The notes: generated from the letters alone by a model not told the origin. Positions 45,240 to 57,660 are shown, counted from the stretch's first letter. The stretch: 64,000 nt of DNA from Ascarosepion bandense (GCA_037127315.1 JBBBDQ010001188.1:1433501-1497500); one strand, 5' to 3'. Translations and numbers: made by a program.

Positions 45240-45835
45240 TTTCTAATTTTAAATTTGGATCTTAATTTAATTTATTTTTATTAATTTTATTTTTCCAATT
45301 TATTATATTAGTTCTAATGAATTTATGTTTTCCTGATGTCTTTTTTTAAATATTTTACGTTTTATAAATAATTTTTCTGTTAGTGTATTTGATTTCATCA
45401 TTTTTTTAAAATGCCAAATGATTTAACTTCAAACAGTGTAACTGATGTTTATATCTGTGTGCAATTCACTTCCGGCCATAGTTTAAAATTTCTCATTCTT
45501 GGCCGTTTCCATTGTCTCTCCCCTTTCTTTCCGCTCTAAATTTTCACACTTTTTTCCTCTTTATTTTCCTCTTCACGTTCTACTTCTTCTGTATCTTTTT
45601 CCCCTTTCTTTTCCTTTCCTTGATTTCTTATCTTATTTTCTGATATTTTCTTCTCTCTTTCTTTCCTCAATTTTTAATATCTTTTTACCTCGTACAAAAA
45701 ACGAAGTGTTGTTCTTATGAATCTTTTTAAATAAAACGTTTATTATCATCATTATTAACTACATGATGAGGCATTGTATCTGTCGAAACAAAGTACTTTG
45801 TAGTTTGTACATGTTCAAACATAATATATATATAT
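45240..45835. repeat. Dispersed repeat, copy of 32047-32780
   Basis: Shares TCTAATGAATTTATG, TTTGATTTCATCATTTT, GCAATTCACTTCCGG and ATGATGAGGCATTGT in the same order. Confidence 0.55.
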
Positions 45836-45876
45836 ATATATATATACGTGCTTAAAAAGTCTGCTTTCTTCTACCG

Positions 45877-46010
45877 AACGCCCATAGCACAGAGGTAGAA
45901 TTGCCGACTGGCGCCAATTCGGTCGGGTTTCAGTCCTGAGTTAAAAGCAATCGGACTATATATATATATAGTCACCGACATACAGTCCTGTTTCTCTACT
46001 GGAGCAGATT
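45877..46010 (+). mobile_element. tRNA-derived SINE-like repeat, family 2
   Basis: CGCCCATAGCACAGAGGTAG, then TTGCCGACTGGCGCC, then the B-box-like GGGTTTCAGTCCTG and GCAATCGGAC. A tRNA-like head is likely. Confidence 0.5.
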
Positions 46011-46154
46011 TTAGCGTGTTATGAATATAGTGTAAACAAACGCCAGTAGCCAAGAACATTCAGTTAATTACTGAAGAACGATGCGTAAATAGCGGTGAGT
46101 AGCTAAGTTTTTAAATCTACAATTTCTCAATCAACGGACGAGAGCATCAATACT

Positions 46155-46265
46155 CATCTATATACAGTCCTGTTTCAGTAAGGCTAGGCATCCGATTGCT
46201 TCCAGCCGAGTATGAAATCCAATCCAACCGGAGATTCTAACTCTAAGCTGTCGGTGCACGACAGA
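46155..46265 (-). mobile_element. tRNA-derived SINE-like repeat, family 2
   Basis: The reverse complement shares GCAATCGGATGCC and GAAACAGGACTG with the copies at 268-430 and 45877-46010. Confidence 0.45.
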
Positions 46266-46502
46266 TTTTAACGGCAAAAAAATATGTTTTAAAGCTTTGG
46301 GCATCGGTTATATTGTTACAATATTGTTCATTGTTTTTAACAAATGGGGCCTCTCCGCAGCCAGTGGTTATCTTGATTACACTTTTCATAGTGAAACGAA
46401 TTGGCCGAAGACGCAAAGTTGATAGATTTACACGTTCACTTGACTTGATCCCAATGAATTTCTTTTTTCTTTTTTATTGCTCCAACAACTTAAAATACAA
46501 TT

Positions 46503-46805
46503 CTCAGTCAGTTAAGTGGCATACGTGATACACGCTTGGGCGATCATGTCTCGAAAGAGACATGACTGACTGGGCTGAAATTATCCCGCAGTAGGTTGCC
46601 ATTGCTTTCTGCGGTAGACTGGTTGCCAGCCATGGCTATAGAACCTAATCTGTCCTGTTATTTGTCTCATAGATAGATGGGGGAAGAGATTTATTATATT
46701 AAGTAGTAATTAATGGGTGATCAGTTTATTACTTTAAAACAATAGAAAACTGATCCCCGACTTTATACCCATTAGAAGTAATTATGATTCCAACTATTAT
46801 ATTCA
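46503..46805 (-). mobile_element. Truncated family 1 SINE plus GGGGATCAG palindrome
   Basis: 46503-46680 is a headless SINE (ATCATGTCTCGAAAGAGACA to TGTCCTGTTATTTGTC). 46705-46770 holds GGGTGATCAGTTT...AAACTGATCCCCGAC, the inverted module. Confidence 0.65.
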
Positions 46806-46809
46806 GTCA

Positions 46810-47125
46810 GTCAGTCAGTCAGTTAAGTGCAATACGTTAAACTACGCTTGGGCGATCATGTCTCGAAAGAGACATGACTGACTGGGCTGAAGATTATCGC
46901 GCAGTAGGTTGCCATTACTTTCTGCGGTAGACTGGATGCCGACCAAGGCTATAGAACCCAATCTGTCCTGTTGTTTAACCTATAACTGGAGGAAAGTGAC
47001 TGATTAATACCTTTTCCGTGTGTATTTGCGCGTAAGTGAATGCAAGGAATTCAACTGGAATTCGAACTCGGCTCCCCGATTTGTTGTTCCGAGCCGATAT
47101 GAACTGCATCACAACGCAGAATTCT
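46810..47125 (-). mobile_element. tRNA-derived SINE, family 1, near full length
   Basis: From AGTCAGTTAAGTGCAATACG to the tRNA-like head at 47080-47121 (GAGCCGATATGAACTGCATC on the + strand). Preceded by (CAGT)n. Confidence 0.82.
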
Positions 47126-47194
47126 CAACACATCTGAAAATTGAAAAATAATAATAATTAAGCAAACGAACCTTGTAGTTTCTTTTTAATCAAA

Positions 47195-47223
47195 TTTATA
47201 TATATATATATATATATATATAG

Positions 47224-47259
<36 letters not shown>

Positions 47260-47331
47260 GTATATGTTATATATATATATGTATATGTTATATATATATA
47301 TGTATATGTTATATATATATGTATATGTTAT

Positions 47332-47385
<54 letters not shown>
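47195..47385. repeat. (TA)n, (CA)n and TATATG microsatellites
   Basis: Complex simple repeat; the open frame through it is not a gene. Confidence 0.92.
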
Positions 47386-47388
<3 letters not shown>

Positions 47389-48160
47389 CTTTTTCATCTT
47401 TGATGGAGACAATGATAAATGAACACAACTTGCGTGCCATTTTGATTGCCAAATTCCGACCTAGTCCAGTGCGAAAAACGAACGGAGTTTGTGGAACATG
47501 AATCCACTTCATTAATCACCACATGTTTTAGTAGAAATATCTTTCTGAAAATAAAAATAAAAACATAATGAAAAATTTTAAAAATAGCATCTAAAGATCT
47601 TTTTAGCTCCACGAAAAAAATATAAAAAGACCATTTTCTCATTCTGAGTAATTAAAAATAAAAATTTAATAAAAATAAAAGTCAAAACAGAAAAATGTTC
47701 AATTTATAATAGATGTATTAGCTGGCTACAAACCCACTTTTCTCATCGGATAAAATTTCCAGTGGATGTAAACTGATTGAGAGAAAACATGACATTTTAA
47801 ACAAATAAAAATAAGTTTAAAACTAAATATAATTATTTACATAGTTTGGATATTTGTCCTTGTTTTGTCTCTTATTCCCGATATTTCGGACTTCGTTCTC
47901 TCTGGCCGTCTTCAGGTGACTGGAATTTTGAACTGAACCTTTTATTTAGATCATTGTTCTCGTTCCATACGCCATACCACTTCCGCATGTTTTAGTTGAC
48001 TCAACTCAAAAGTTATCAAACAATAAAGATAAACAAATATATTATTAAACAATTCGCCATTTTGTTGTTGTAAGGACTTTGCATTTTTTGTTGATTGTGT
48101 TAGTTGTTATCCTGTTAGTCTTGTAATAAAATAAGGAACCTTATAACATTAACTTCATTG
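47386..48160. other. Unrecognised sequence with a Penelope-like end
   Basis: At 47830-47935, GATATTTGTCCTTGTTTTG, CGATATTTCGGACTTCG and CGTCTTCAGGTGACTGG resemble Penelope-like 3' hairpin regions. Otherwise no feature. Confidence 0.35.
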
Positions 48161-48299
48161 TTATTTCTTTAAACGTCCAGATGATGGTGGACTTCTGAAC
48201 GGAGTCGTCTGACGTCGAGACAATTTATTACAGTACATTTGATAGCATGGCCATCCTTTGAGATTTTCCATAGTTGTCTGGCCCACTCTCTCCAAAAAA

Positions 48300-48450
48300 T
48301 TGCCGACTCCTGTACTAGAAAGAGCGATAAAAACCACTAAACCGGAAAAAATTACTTTCCTGAAAAATTGTTTTAAGAGAAAAAAAATTTTAAATTTCAA
48401 CCGAAATACTGTCAATGAATGTCAAATATTTCCTTATAGGGAAACGGTTA
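48300..48450. mobile_element. Fragment related to the piggyBac-like MITEs
   Basis: TTTCCTGAAAAATTGTTTTA, TTTAAATTTCAA and ATTTCCTTATAGGGAAACGG match the interior of the elements at 15346-15846. The left end is not recognised. Confidence 0.45.
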
Positions 48451-48959
48451 ATATTACATGAAGCATCGAATGAAGAGGAACTACTGATTTTTAAAAAAAA
48501 TCTAATTTAAAGAGGGCAGTATTTTACAATGTATTTTTTTTTATTTTTAGTCACCATGCTTCTTTCAAAAACTTCCGACATTTTAATGTGAAAGAGATGG
48601 TTGCAAGGATACTTACCAAAAAGAGGTCATTCCTTTTCTTCTAGCGGCTTTGATGGCACACTCCCAATTTTACTCCGTGTCGTTGCACACTTAATGTTCC
48701 ATTACCAATTAAAAACAGTTTACGCATTACATACGAAAATGTTTCAACAGGGAGTAATTAATCATGCCTGATTTTTTTGCAGTGCGTCTCACTGCAATTT
48801 GAACAAAGGCAAATGGAGTTACTTATGTGAAACAGACACAATTTAGCAAAAAAAAACAAAAAAAAAATGAAATAAAAAAAAACATGTTTAACTGACAATG
48901 ATTACGAAATCCTTGGACTGAGTTCTTGTTAATAATTGGTAGTAAACAGATTTGATATC
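48451..48959. other. Upstream flank of the crystallin gene
   Basis: No repeat family or exon recognised. Distal control sites could lie here but I cannot name any. Confidence 0.4.
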
Positions 48960-48966
48960 TGACTCA
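48960..48966 (+). promoter_or_regulatory. AP-1 site (ARE/MARE-like) upstream of the S-crystallin TATA box
   Basis: A perfect TGACTCA lies eight bases upstream of the TATA box. An AP-1 site overlapping an antioxidant response element is the known key control site of squid S-crystallin promoters (Tomarev, Piatigorsky and colleagues). The extension here is TCTGACTCAGTTGC, so the AP-1 core is perfect while the full ARE/Maf extension is only partial. Confidence 0.7.
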
Positions 48967-48974
48967 GTTGCCAT

Positions 48975-48982
48975 TATAAAAG
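48975..48982 (+). promoter_or_regulatory. TATA box of the S-crystallin gene
   Basis: TATAAAAG lies 105 bases upstream of the start codon. By the usual spacing, transcription would start near 49005, giving a 5' leader of about 75 bases without another ATG. Squid S-crystallin genes are known to have TATA promoters. Confidence 0.75.
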
Positions 48983-49079
48983 ACAGTGCAATTTCTTAGA
49001 CGGCAACAGAAGTAGACATCCATTCCTGCGATAAAATTCTAACTTTTGTCTTGAATCGCTTCGCAAAAAGATTAACGCC

Positions 49080-49212
49080 ATGCCTAACTACACTCTCTAC
49101 TACTTCAATGGCCGTGGACGTGCCGAAATCTGCCGTATGTTGATGGCCGCTGCCGGCGTCCCATACACCGACAAGAGGTTCGAATTCAACGAATGGGACA
49201 AATACAGAAATG
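49080..49212 (+). CDS. S-crystallin exon 1 (residues 1-44 plus first base of codon 45)
   Basis: The frame starts at ATG 49080 and reads [20 protein letters not shown], then [20 protein letters not shown] and KYRN. This is the first beta-alpha-beta part of the GST thioredoxin-like domain. Tyr8 is in the position of the catalytic tyrosine of sigma-class GSTs, followed by the family-typical FNGRGRAE turn. Trp39 matches the glutathione-site tryptophan; residue 43 is Arg where the squid enzyme has Lys. The start is supported by the family N-terminus, by its position 105 bases downstream of a TATA box, and by the lack of an upstream in-frame extension with family similarity. The exon ends after the first base of the Asp45 codon, at a gtaaga donor. 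A diverged copy of this exon lies on the - strand at 23563-23693. Confidence 0.95.
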
Positions 49213-49414
49213 GTAAGAGTTTTTTCCTTTTATCTTAATGGATTTTTTTGAAGTTTTTAATTATTAAAATGTTTTGATCTTAATTAATATAAGAAAGTGT
49301 GTCATTAAAATAAATTTAAAAAAAAATAACCTTAGATTTTTAGTCTAGTGATTCTTCATTATTCTCTCCCCAATTCCCTTTTTACTTTAACTTTTAATAA
49401 GTTACGCGTTTTTG

Positions 49415-49705
49415 CCATATTTCCTAAACCTTACTCCGTCATCCATTTGCTCAAACTCTTCAAGTAGGTTGTGCAGTGCTTTCTTCTGCACTTATTACCT
49501 TCAGCTGTGAGTATCACATTTTCGAAACCCTCTTTTTTCATTATATGAACCAGAAAGCTCAGTTTCCTTTTCATGATGTTAAGAATAAGTGTCGCCATTG
49601 TCTCTAGAACTTTGGCGTCGCTCACATGTTTGGTCCAGGCCATTCTCAGCACCCTTCTGTAAAACCACATTTTTATTGCCTTGATAGAAACCATCAGTAG
49701 ACGAA
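49415..49705 (-). mobile_element. RTE/BovB-like LINE, C-terminal fragment
   Basis: The - strand reads KMWFYRRVLRMAWTKHVSDA, then FLVHIMKKEGFENVILTAEG. This is the same C-terminal region as 62983-63381. It lies in intron 1 of the crystallin gene, antisense to it. Confidence 0.78.
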
Positions 49706-50159
49706 ACGCATTGACAAAGAAAACTTTCTTTTACTTTTATGCATACACTTATATCCTGTCTGTTTCCGAGAATAAAAATATATTAAAATTATAATAAAAA
49801 TATATTAAAAAAAATATATTAAAAATTATAAGAATAATTTGATACAAGCAATTTATTTTTAAGTTTCTTTTTTGTTTCTATTTTGTCTTAAATTTCGTCG
49901 TAGCTCACATATTCTGTCCATCGTAAACTCGACATCCTTCAAATAAAATCTCTAAATTGACCTAATAAAATCTATTAGGTGACGAAACGTAACGGCAAAT
50001 GAAATTTCTATTAATATGCATATACTTATATACTGTCTGTCTCTGAATATAAGCGATCGTTTTTTTTGCTGTTTCCCTAAAACTTCTTTATTCAAATGAT
50101 CAGTCAAATATGCTCAGAATCCTTTTGTAGAACTAAGTTACTTTTACTTAAAGTCTTTC

Positions 50160-50751
50160 CATCGGTGTTCTTGACAGGCTCCAACGAAGAATCAGTAATG
50201 TGATAGGTACCGACTTGATGGCTCGACTACAGCCACATTCCCACCGACGGGATGTGGCTTCCTTTTGTTTGTTCTAGAAATACTTCCATCGCTTCTGTTC
50301 CAACGAACTTAAGTCACTAGTGCCTCTGCAATAGGTATTTACTCGTGCAACCAGATTGGCAACTGGGTCTAACCCATTCACAGTGAGTTCACCAAATGCA
50401 GACGAAAATTCTACTTCGCCTGCTTCTTTTCTCGCTCTTCCCGCCTGTGGAACTCACTTCCTTATTCTTGTTTTCTTGACGGCTACAACCCCCAGGAAAT
50501 CAAATGATAGGTCAATACTCATCTCTTAACCACTTGACCCTAGTTCTTTCCTCACCACCCTGTATATCCTTTTCTTTCTCTCTACCTTTGCAACTGTCAT
50601 CAAACCTGTATTCCCTTCCTTCTCTTGCTCCTTTCTAAATGGTTTGTCCTTCTCTTCACTCTCTTCTATCTAGTGCTTTTACTCTTATGTAGTCCCCTGC
50701 ACATCAGGGGCGTTACCGCCTTGCTCTGGGTGATATGATTAAAAAAAATCA
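50160..50751 (+). mobile_element. CR1/Jockey-group LINE, 3' end
   Basis: GTTCTTGACAGGCTCCAACG, GAATCAGTAATGTGATAGGT, the SFFS(R)LFRLWNS-type end, the 3' UTR (CCGCCTTGCTCTGGGTGATA) and a short A-run. Several stops; sense orientation in intron 1. Confidence 0.82.
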
Positions 50752-51755
50752 GATATTTATTTTCGAAATTATTTGTGATGAAAATGTTTTAATTGTAATT
50801 AATATGGAAGTACTACCCTGAACACTAGTTATTTTTATATTGATTTTTTTTTGTATATGATAAACTGAAAAATATAATAAAATAGAATAAAAATTTGAAA
50901 TATCCACAATCTAGTAATGGACTGAAATGTCCTTAAAATTAGGAATAGCATCAATGGAAATATGTTAATTGTAATTATTATGAAATTTCTAACATTAAAA
51001 AAATTTATTCATAAAAATAATCTGGATTTTTATTTATTGGTTAAAAAAAATTCTGTTATGAATATAAAACCTTGTCAATTAAGGAAAAGTTTACAATGTC
51101 CTTAAATAAGATTCATAACTTATAGAAATACGTTAGTCATAATTAATGTTAATGGTCAATATTAAAAAATATTAACAAAAGATGTATTTAATATTGGTTT
51201 TTAAATAATCAAAGGTTGAAATCGCTGCAAGCAATAATTATTATTTATTAATTTTTTTAATTGTAATTAATATAGGAAGGTTAAATTTAAAACTATTTAT
51301 TATAAAAGATATATGTGGATTTTAATATTTATTAGAAAAAATCATAAAAATAAAATGAAAATATAAAATATTGTCAACTCAGGAAAGGATTAAAATTTCT
51401 TTAAACGGAAATTATTGCTGAACATGTTTTAATTAATATAAAAAGTGTAACATTGAGACTATTTATTCAAAAAATAAACCTTGGATATTTAGTTCTTGAT
51501 GAAGAGAGATATAATAAAAATAAACGAAATTAAAATATTTTAAACCCAGGAAAGATTTGGAATGCCTTTTTATTGATGGAAATGCTTTAATTTTAATTCG
51601 TCTCATGGTGAACATTGAAAAGGTTTATCTATAAAAAGTAACTTTGGATGCTAAATTTGAGATAAAAAGATGAATATTAAAATTAAAATTAACTTGTAAA
51701 ATATCCTCAACCCAGGAAATGAATGGAATATCCTAAAACAAAAAATATTATTTAT
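50752..51755. repeat. Diffuse AT-rich repeats in intron 1
   Basis: Phrases such as AATATTTATTAGAAAAAATC, TTAATTGTAATTAATATGGA and CTCAGGAAAGGATTAAAATT recur loosely, giving a decayed repeat of roughly 120-150 bp. Confidence 0.5.
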
Positions 51756-54641
51756 GGAAATACTTTAATTGTAATTAGTAACGATAGAGTAAAAACGAGG
51801 AAATACTTCAATTGTAATTAGTAAAGATAGAGTAAAAAAGAGGAAATACTTTAATTGTACTTAGTAACGATAGAGTAAAAACGATGAAATACTTTAATTG
51901 TAATTAGTAACGATAGAGTTAAAACGAGGAAATACTTTAATTGTAATTAGTAACGATAGAGTTAAAACGAGGAAATACTTTAATTGTAATTAGTAACGAT
52001 AGAGTAAAAACGATGAAATACTTTAATTGTAATTAGTAACGATAGAGTTAAAACGAGGAAATACTTTAATTGTAATTAGTAACGATAGAGTTTAAAACGA
52101 GGAAATATTTTAATTGTAATTAGTAACGATAGAGTAAAAAAGAGGAAATACTTTAATTGTAATTAGTAACGATAGAGTAAAAAAGAGGAAATACTTTAAT
52201 TGTAATTAGTAACGATAGAGTTAAAACGAGGAAATACTTTAATTGTAATTAGTAACGATAGAGTAAAAAAGAGGAAATACTTTAATTGTAATTAGTAACG
52301 ATAGAGTAAAAACGAGGAAATACTTTAATTGTAATTAGTAACGATAGAGTAAAAACGAGGAAATACTTTAATTGTAATTAGTAACGATAGAGTAAAAAAG
52401 AGGAAATACTTTAATTGTAATTAGTAACGATAGAGTTAAAACGAGGAAATACTTTAATTGTAATTAGTAACGATAGAGTAAAAACGAGGAAATACTTTAA
52501 TTGTAATTAGTAACGATAGAGTAAAAACGAGGAAATACTTTAATTGTAATTAGTAACGATAGAGTAAAAACGAGGAAATACTTTAATCGTAATTAGTAAC
52601 GATAGAGTAAAAAAGAGGAAATACTTTTATTGTAATTAGTAACGATAGAGTAAAAACGAGGAAATACTTTAATTGTAATTAGTAACGATAGAGTAAAAAC
52701 GAGGAAATACTTTAATTGTAATTAGTAACGATAGAGTAAAAACGAGGAAATACTTTAATCGTAATTAGTAACGATAGAGTAAAAAAGAGGAAATACTTTA
52801 ATTGTAATTAGTAAAGATAGAGTAAAAACGAGGAAATACTTTAATTGTAATTAGTAACGATAGAGTTAAATCGAGGAAATACTTTAATTGTAATTAGTAA
52901 CGATAGAGTAAAAAAGAGGAAATACTTTAATTGTAATTAGTAACGATAGAGTAAAAACGAGGAAATACTTTAATTGTAATTAGTAACGATAGAGTAAAAA
53001 CGAGGAAATACTTTAATTGTAATTAGTAACGATAGAGTAAAAACGAGGAAATACTTTAATCGTAATTAGTAACGATAGAGTAAAAAAGAGGAAATACTTT
53101 AATTGTAATTAGTAAAGATAGAGTAAAAACGAGGAAATACTTTAATTGTAATTAGTAACGATAGAGTTAAATCGAGGAAATACTTTAATTGTAATTAGTA
53201 ACGATAGAGTAAAAAAGAGGAAATACTTTAATTGTAATTAGTAACGATAGAGTAAAAACGAGGAAATACTTTAATTGTAATTAGTAACGATAGAGTAAAA
53301 AAGAGGAAATACTTTAATTGTAATTAGTAATGATAGAGTAAAAACGAGGAAATACTTTAATTGTAATAAGTAGCGATAGAATAAAAACGAGGAAATACTT
53401 TAATTGTAATTAGTAACGATAGAGTTAAATCGAGGAAATACTTTAATTGTAATTAGTAACGATAGAGTAAAAACGAGGAAATACTTTAATTGTAATTAGT
53501 AACGATAGAGTAAAAACGAGGAAATACTTTAATCGTAATTAGTAACGATAGAGTAAAAAAGAGGAAATACTTTAATTGTAATTAGTAAAGATAGAGTAAA
53601 AACGAGGAAATACTTTAATTGTAATTAGTAGCGACAGAGTAAAAACGAGGAAATACTTTAATTGTAATTAGTAACGATAGAGTAAAAACGAGGAAATACT
53701 TTAATTGTAATTAGTAACGATAGAGTAAAAAAGAGGAAATACTTTAATTGTAATTAGTAACGATAGAGTAAAAACGAGGAAATACTTTAATTGTAATTAG
53801 TAACGATAGAGTAAAAACAAGGAAATACTTTAATTGTAATTAGTAACGATAGAGTAAAAACGAGGAAATACTTTAATTGTAATTAGTAACGATAGAGTTA
53901 AAACGAGGAAATACTTTAATTGTAATTAGTAACGATATAGTAAAAACGAGGAAATACTTTAATTGTAATTAGTAACGACAGAGTTAAAACGAGGAAATTC
54001 TTTAATTGTAATTAGTAACGATAGAGTAAAAACGAGGAAATACTTTAATTGTAATTAGTAGCGACAGAGTAAAAACGAGGAAATACTTTAATTGTAATTA
54101 GTAACGACAGAGTTAAAACGAGGAAATACTTTAATTGTAATTAGGAACGACAGAGTTAAAACGAGGAAATACTTTAATTGTAATAAGTAACGATAGAGTA
54201 AAAAAGAGGAAATACTTTAATTGTAATTAGTAACGATAGAGTTTAAAACGAGGAAATATTTTAATTGTAATTAGTAACGATAGAGTTAAAACGAGGAAAT
54301 ACTTTAATTGTAATTAGGAACGACAGAGTTAAAACGAGGAAATAATTTAATTGTAATTAGTAACGATAGAGTAAAAAAGAGGAAATACTTTAATTGTAAT
54401 TAGTAACGATAGAGTAAAAACGAGGAAATACTTTAATTGTAATAAGTAGCGATAGAATAAAAACGAGGAAATACTTTAATTGTAATTAGTAACGATAGAG
54501 TTAAATCGAGGAAATACTTTAATTGTAATAAGTAACGATAGAGTAAAAACGAGGAAATACTTTAATTGTAATTAGTAACGCTAGAATAAAAACGAGGAAA
54601 TACTTTAATTGTAATTAGTAACGATAGAGTAAAAACGACCG
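51756..54641 (+). repeat. 43-bp minisatellite, about 67 copies, in intron 1 of the crystallin gene
   Basis: The unit is GAGGAAATACTTTAATTGTA followed by ATTAGTAACGATAGAGTAA and AAAC. The main variants are GTTAAAAC for GTAAAAAC, AAGAGG for CGAGG, TAATCG for TAATTG and AAAGATAG for AACGATAG. The TAATCG variant sits at 52588, 52760, 53061 and 53534: spacings of 172, 301 and 473 bp, all exact multiples of 43. Blocks of several units are duplicated in order (compare 52640-52930 with 52941-53231). Confidence 0.95.
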
Positions 54642-54941
54642 TAACTTACATCACGTGATCTATTTCATTTGGCATTCGATTTAAAAACTAAGGCATTCAA
54701 ATTGAATTATAAATCAATCAATTTAAAACAATGCAAGATTTTTGTTATCAATATAAAATGGCACCAGATTCATTGTCTAAGTTAAATTCGCAATTTCCGA
54801 AGAAAAGATGAGTTCAGATGAACAGAAAAAAGTCAAACATTATGCAGTACTAAAATAATAATTGCACAATTAAATTAGAATTAGTGAATTGTAAATCTAT
54901 TTTTTAAATCTAATGCGTTAGTTTTTAAATGGAATGTTTTA
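54642..54941. other. Intron sequence, no recognisable feature
   Basis: AT-rich, unrecognised. Confidence 0.4.
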
Positions 54942-55848
54942 CAGGATTTATATTATTCGGACTATTGTCCTCATCTTTGTTGCCATTTGTATGACGTTTA
55001 ATAATAGATCATTCTATTTGTCTATATTTCTGACATGAGGTAGTATTTACAGTATTTATATTATTCGGACTATTGTCCTCATCTTTGATGCCATTTCTAT
55101 GACGTTTAATAATAGATCATTCTATTTGTCTATATTTCTTAGATGAGTTAGTATTTACAGTATTTACATTATTCGGACTATTGTCCTCAGCTACTAGTGA
55201 TAGATTTATGAATGTGCAGGACAGATTCTAACGAGATAATTTCTCCCTCAGCACAGTGACTCAGTCTTCTTAGCACAAGATGTAGCTGTAGCGTCAGTGT
55301 AGTTTCATGTCGGTTGAAATAGTTGGCCCAAGGAGGCGCAGGGTATTGTTCTGCAGGAGACTAGAATCAACCATGCTGATAGCGGACAGATATGCTGTAA
55401 ATATTATCTCATCTCAGAAATATAGACAAATAGAATGATCTATTATTAAACGTCGTACAAATGGCAACAAAGATGAGGACAATAGTCCGAATAATGTAAA
55501 TCCTGTAAATACTACCTCATCTCAGAAATATAGACAAATAGAATGATCTATTATTAAACGTCGTACAAATGGCAACAAAGATGAGGACAATAGCCCGAAT
55601 AATGTAAATACTGTAAATACTACCTCATCTCAGAAATATAGACAAATAAAATGATCTATTATTAAACGTCGTACAAATGCCAACAAAGATGAGGACAATA
55701 AACCGAATAATGTAAATACTGCAAATGCTACCTCATCTCAGAAATTTAGACAAATAGAGTGATCTATTATTAAACGTCGTACAAATGGCAACAAAGATGA
55801 GGACAATAGTCCGAATAATGTAAATACTGTAGATACTACCTCATTAAT
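54942..55848. repeat. Inverted arrays of the 108-bp Penelope-like unit around a LINE fragment
   Basis: The left part (54942-55198) has just over two units in one orientation. The right part (55393-55848) has four units in the other, with TCATCTCAG-type landmarks at 55409, 55517, 55625, 55733 and 55841, exactly 108 bp apart. Unit sequence (CCTCATCTCAGAAATATAGA) matches 31040-32045. Between them lies a CR1/Jockey-group fragment. Confidence 0.85.
55199..55392 (-). mobile_element. CR1/Jockey-group LINE internal fragment
   Basis: Resembles 10860-11070 (AGATTTATGAATGTGCAGGA, CCAAGGAGGCGCAGGGTATT). Spacer of the inverted array. Confidence 0.6.
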
Positions 55849-56600
55849 GGTAAAATTCTTTCTTACCAAAATGTATTTATTGTAATATTCTTCTTACAAA
55901 ATTCTATTAATGTTAATATTTTTCTAATAAACATTTATTACTAATAATATTTTTACTTCGAAAAATGTATTAGTGGTAATATTTATTTCCTTGTAAAAAT
56001 GTATTTCTGAATTTGTTTTTTCCGACAAAAATGTACAGCTGGTCATATTTTACTAACATTTATTGCACATGATATATTTTCGTTATAAAAACGTATGTCT
56101 CACAATATATTTCTTTATAGAAATGTATTACTGTGAATAATTTTTCTTTATAAAAACGTCGTTAATAAACATTTAAATAGAAAGTCCAAAAATATATTTT
56201 TGGTGAACATGCTCATTGATACTAAAGGATATAGAATAGCAGCTGTTTATGATAATGTTCAGTTTACGATTTCATATTAAAAAAAAGGGATCAGTTCAAA
56301 AATTTGGCCGGTGACAGTGTAACTGTTCCATACGTGAAAAAGAATCCTGCTTGCCAACCTCTGTCGAATTCTTTCGAGATGTCCAAAGCAGAAGTTCGTT
56401 ATCACAATATTTCTTTTTTTTTTCAATAAAATCTGCAAAGCTACAATAATATGGCAAACATGGACCATCGTAGCTGCGAAAAAAAGGAGTGTCAAAAGAA
56501 CCGCATTTATTTTAACTAACTTCATTGCCACTTCCTCAGCTATGTGTATTGTTTTAAAAAATGTTGATTACATTCGTGATAAAACCGAAACTTATCACGA
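55849..56600. other. AT-rich intron sequence with loose repeats
   Basis: AAAATGTATT-like phrases recur; 56277-56531 has an open - strand frame with hydrophobic residues, but nothing supports a gene. Confidence 0.4.
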
Positions 56601-56639
56601 AAACTAAATTATAATTTTTTTTCTTCTTGAGAATATTAA

Positions 56640-57660
56640 ACACTATTTATTTATTAGATTGTTTATTTACAAGAATAATTTTATATTTACATCATTCTAA
56701 AATTAATGCAATTAAAACGAATTCGATGCAATATTTATTCATTCACCAATTTATGAGGAAATATTAAACACTTTATTTGATTGTTTATTTACAAGAATGA
56801 TTTTATATTTACAACATTCTAAAAACTAATACAATTAAAACGAATTCAATGCAATATTTATCATTCACCAATTTATAAGGAAATATTAAACAATATTTAT
56901 TAGATTGTTTATTTACAAGAATAATTTTATATTTACAACATTCTAAAAACTAATACAATTAAAATGAATTCAATGCAATATTTGTCATTCACCAATTTAT
57001 AAGGGAATATTAAACACTATTTATTAGATTATTATTTATTATTTACAAGAATAATTTTATATTTACAACATTCTAAAAACTAATACAATTAAAACGAATT
57101 CAATGCAATATTTATCATTTACCAATTTATAAGGAAATATTAAGCACTATTTATTTATTACATTGTTTATTTACAAGAATAATTTTATATTTACAACATT
57201 CTAAAAACTAATAGAATTCAAACGAATTCAATGCAATATTTATCATTCGCTTATTTATAAAAAATGTTAAACACTAATTGTTTTTTAGATTTTTGTTTCC
57301 AAGAATAATTTTCTATTTGTAACATTCTAAAAACTAATAGAATTAAAACGAATTCAATGCAATATTTATCATTCACTAATTTATCAGGAAATATTAAACA
57401 CTATTTACTTAGTAGATTTTTATTTACAAAAATATTTTTAGATTTACAACATTCTATAAAAAGTAATTCAATTAATAGGAATTCAATGCAATATTTATCA
57501 TTCACGATTTTATTAAAAATATTAAACACTATCTACTTTGTAGATTGTTTTTTACAAGAATATTTTTACTTTTACAACGTTCTTAAAGCTAATACAAATG
57601 TATTCACATTGATGCCATGCAATATTTTTCATTTAGCAATTTATATATATAGAAACAATT
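56640..57660. repeat. Tandem repeat of 123-131 bp, eight units
   Basis: TGCAATATTT recurs at 56727, 56850, 56974, 57104, 57232, 57358, 57487 and 57618. Each unit has ATTTACAAGAATAATTTTAT and ACAACATTCTAAAAACTAAT. Units drift to the right. Confidence 0.88.

Noticed and set aside
47158..47412. Open frames rich in Ile-Tyr or Cys-Val/His-Thr, here and at many other places
   Set aside because: They are translations of (TA)n, (CA)n and (GT)n microsatellites, not genes.
51756..54641. CRISPR-like array
   Set aside because: Units are contiguous 43-bp repeats without unique spacers, in a eukaryotic intron.
56277..56531. Hydrophobic 84-residue open frame on the - strand
   Set aside because: No family resemblance, no splice or promoter support, in AT-rich intron sequence.
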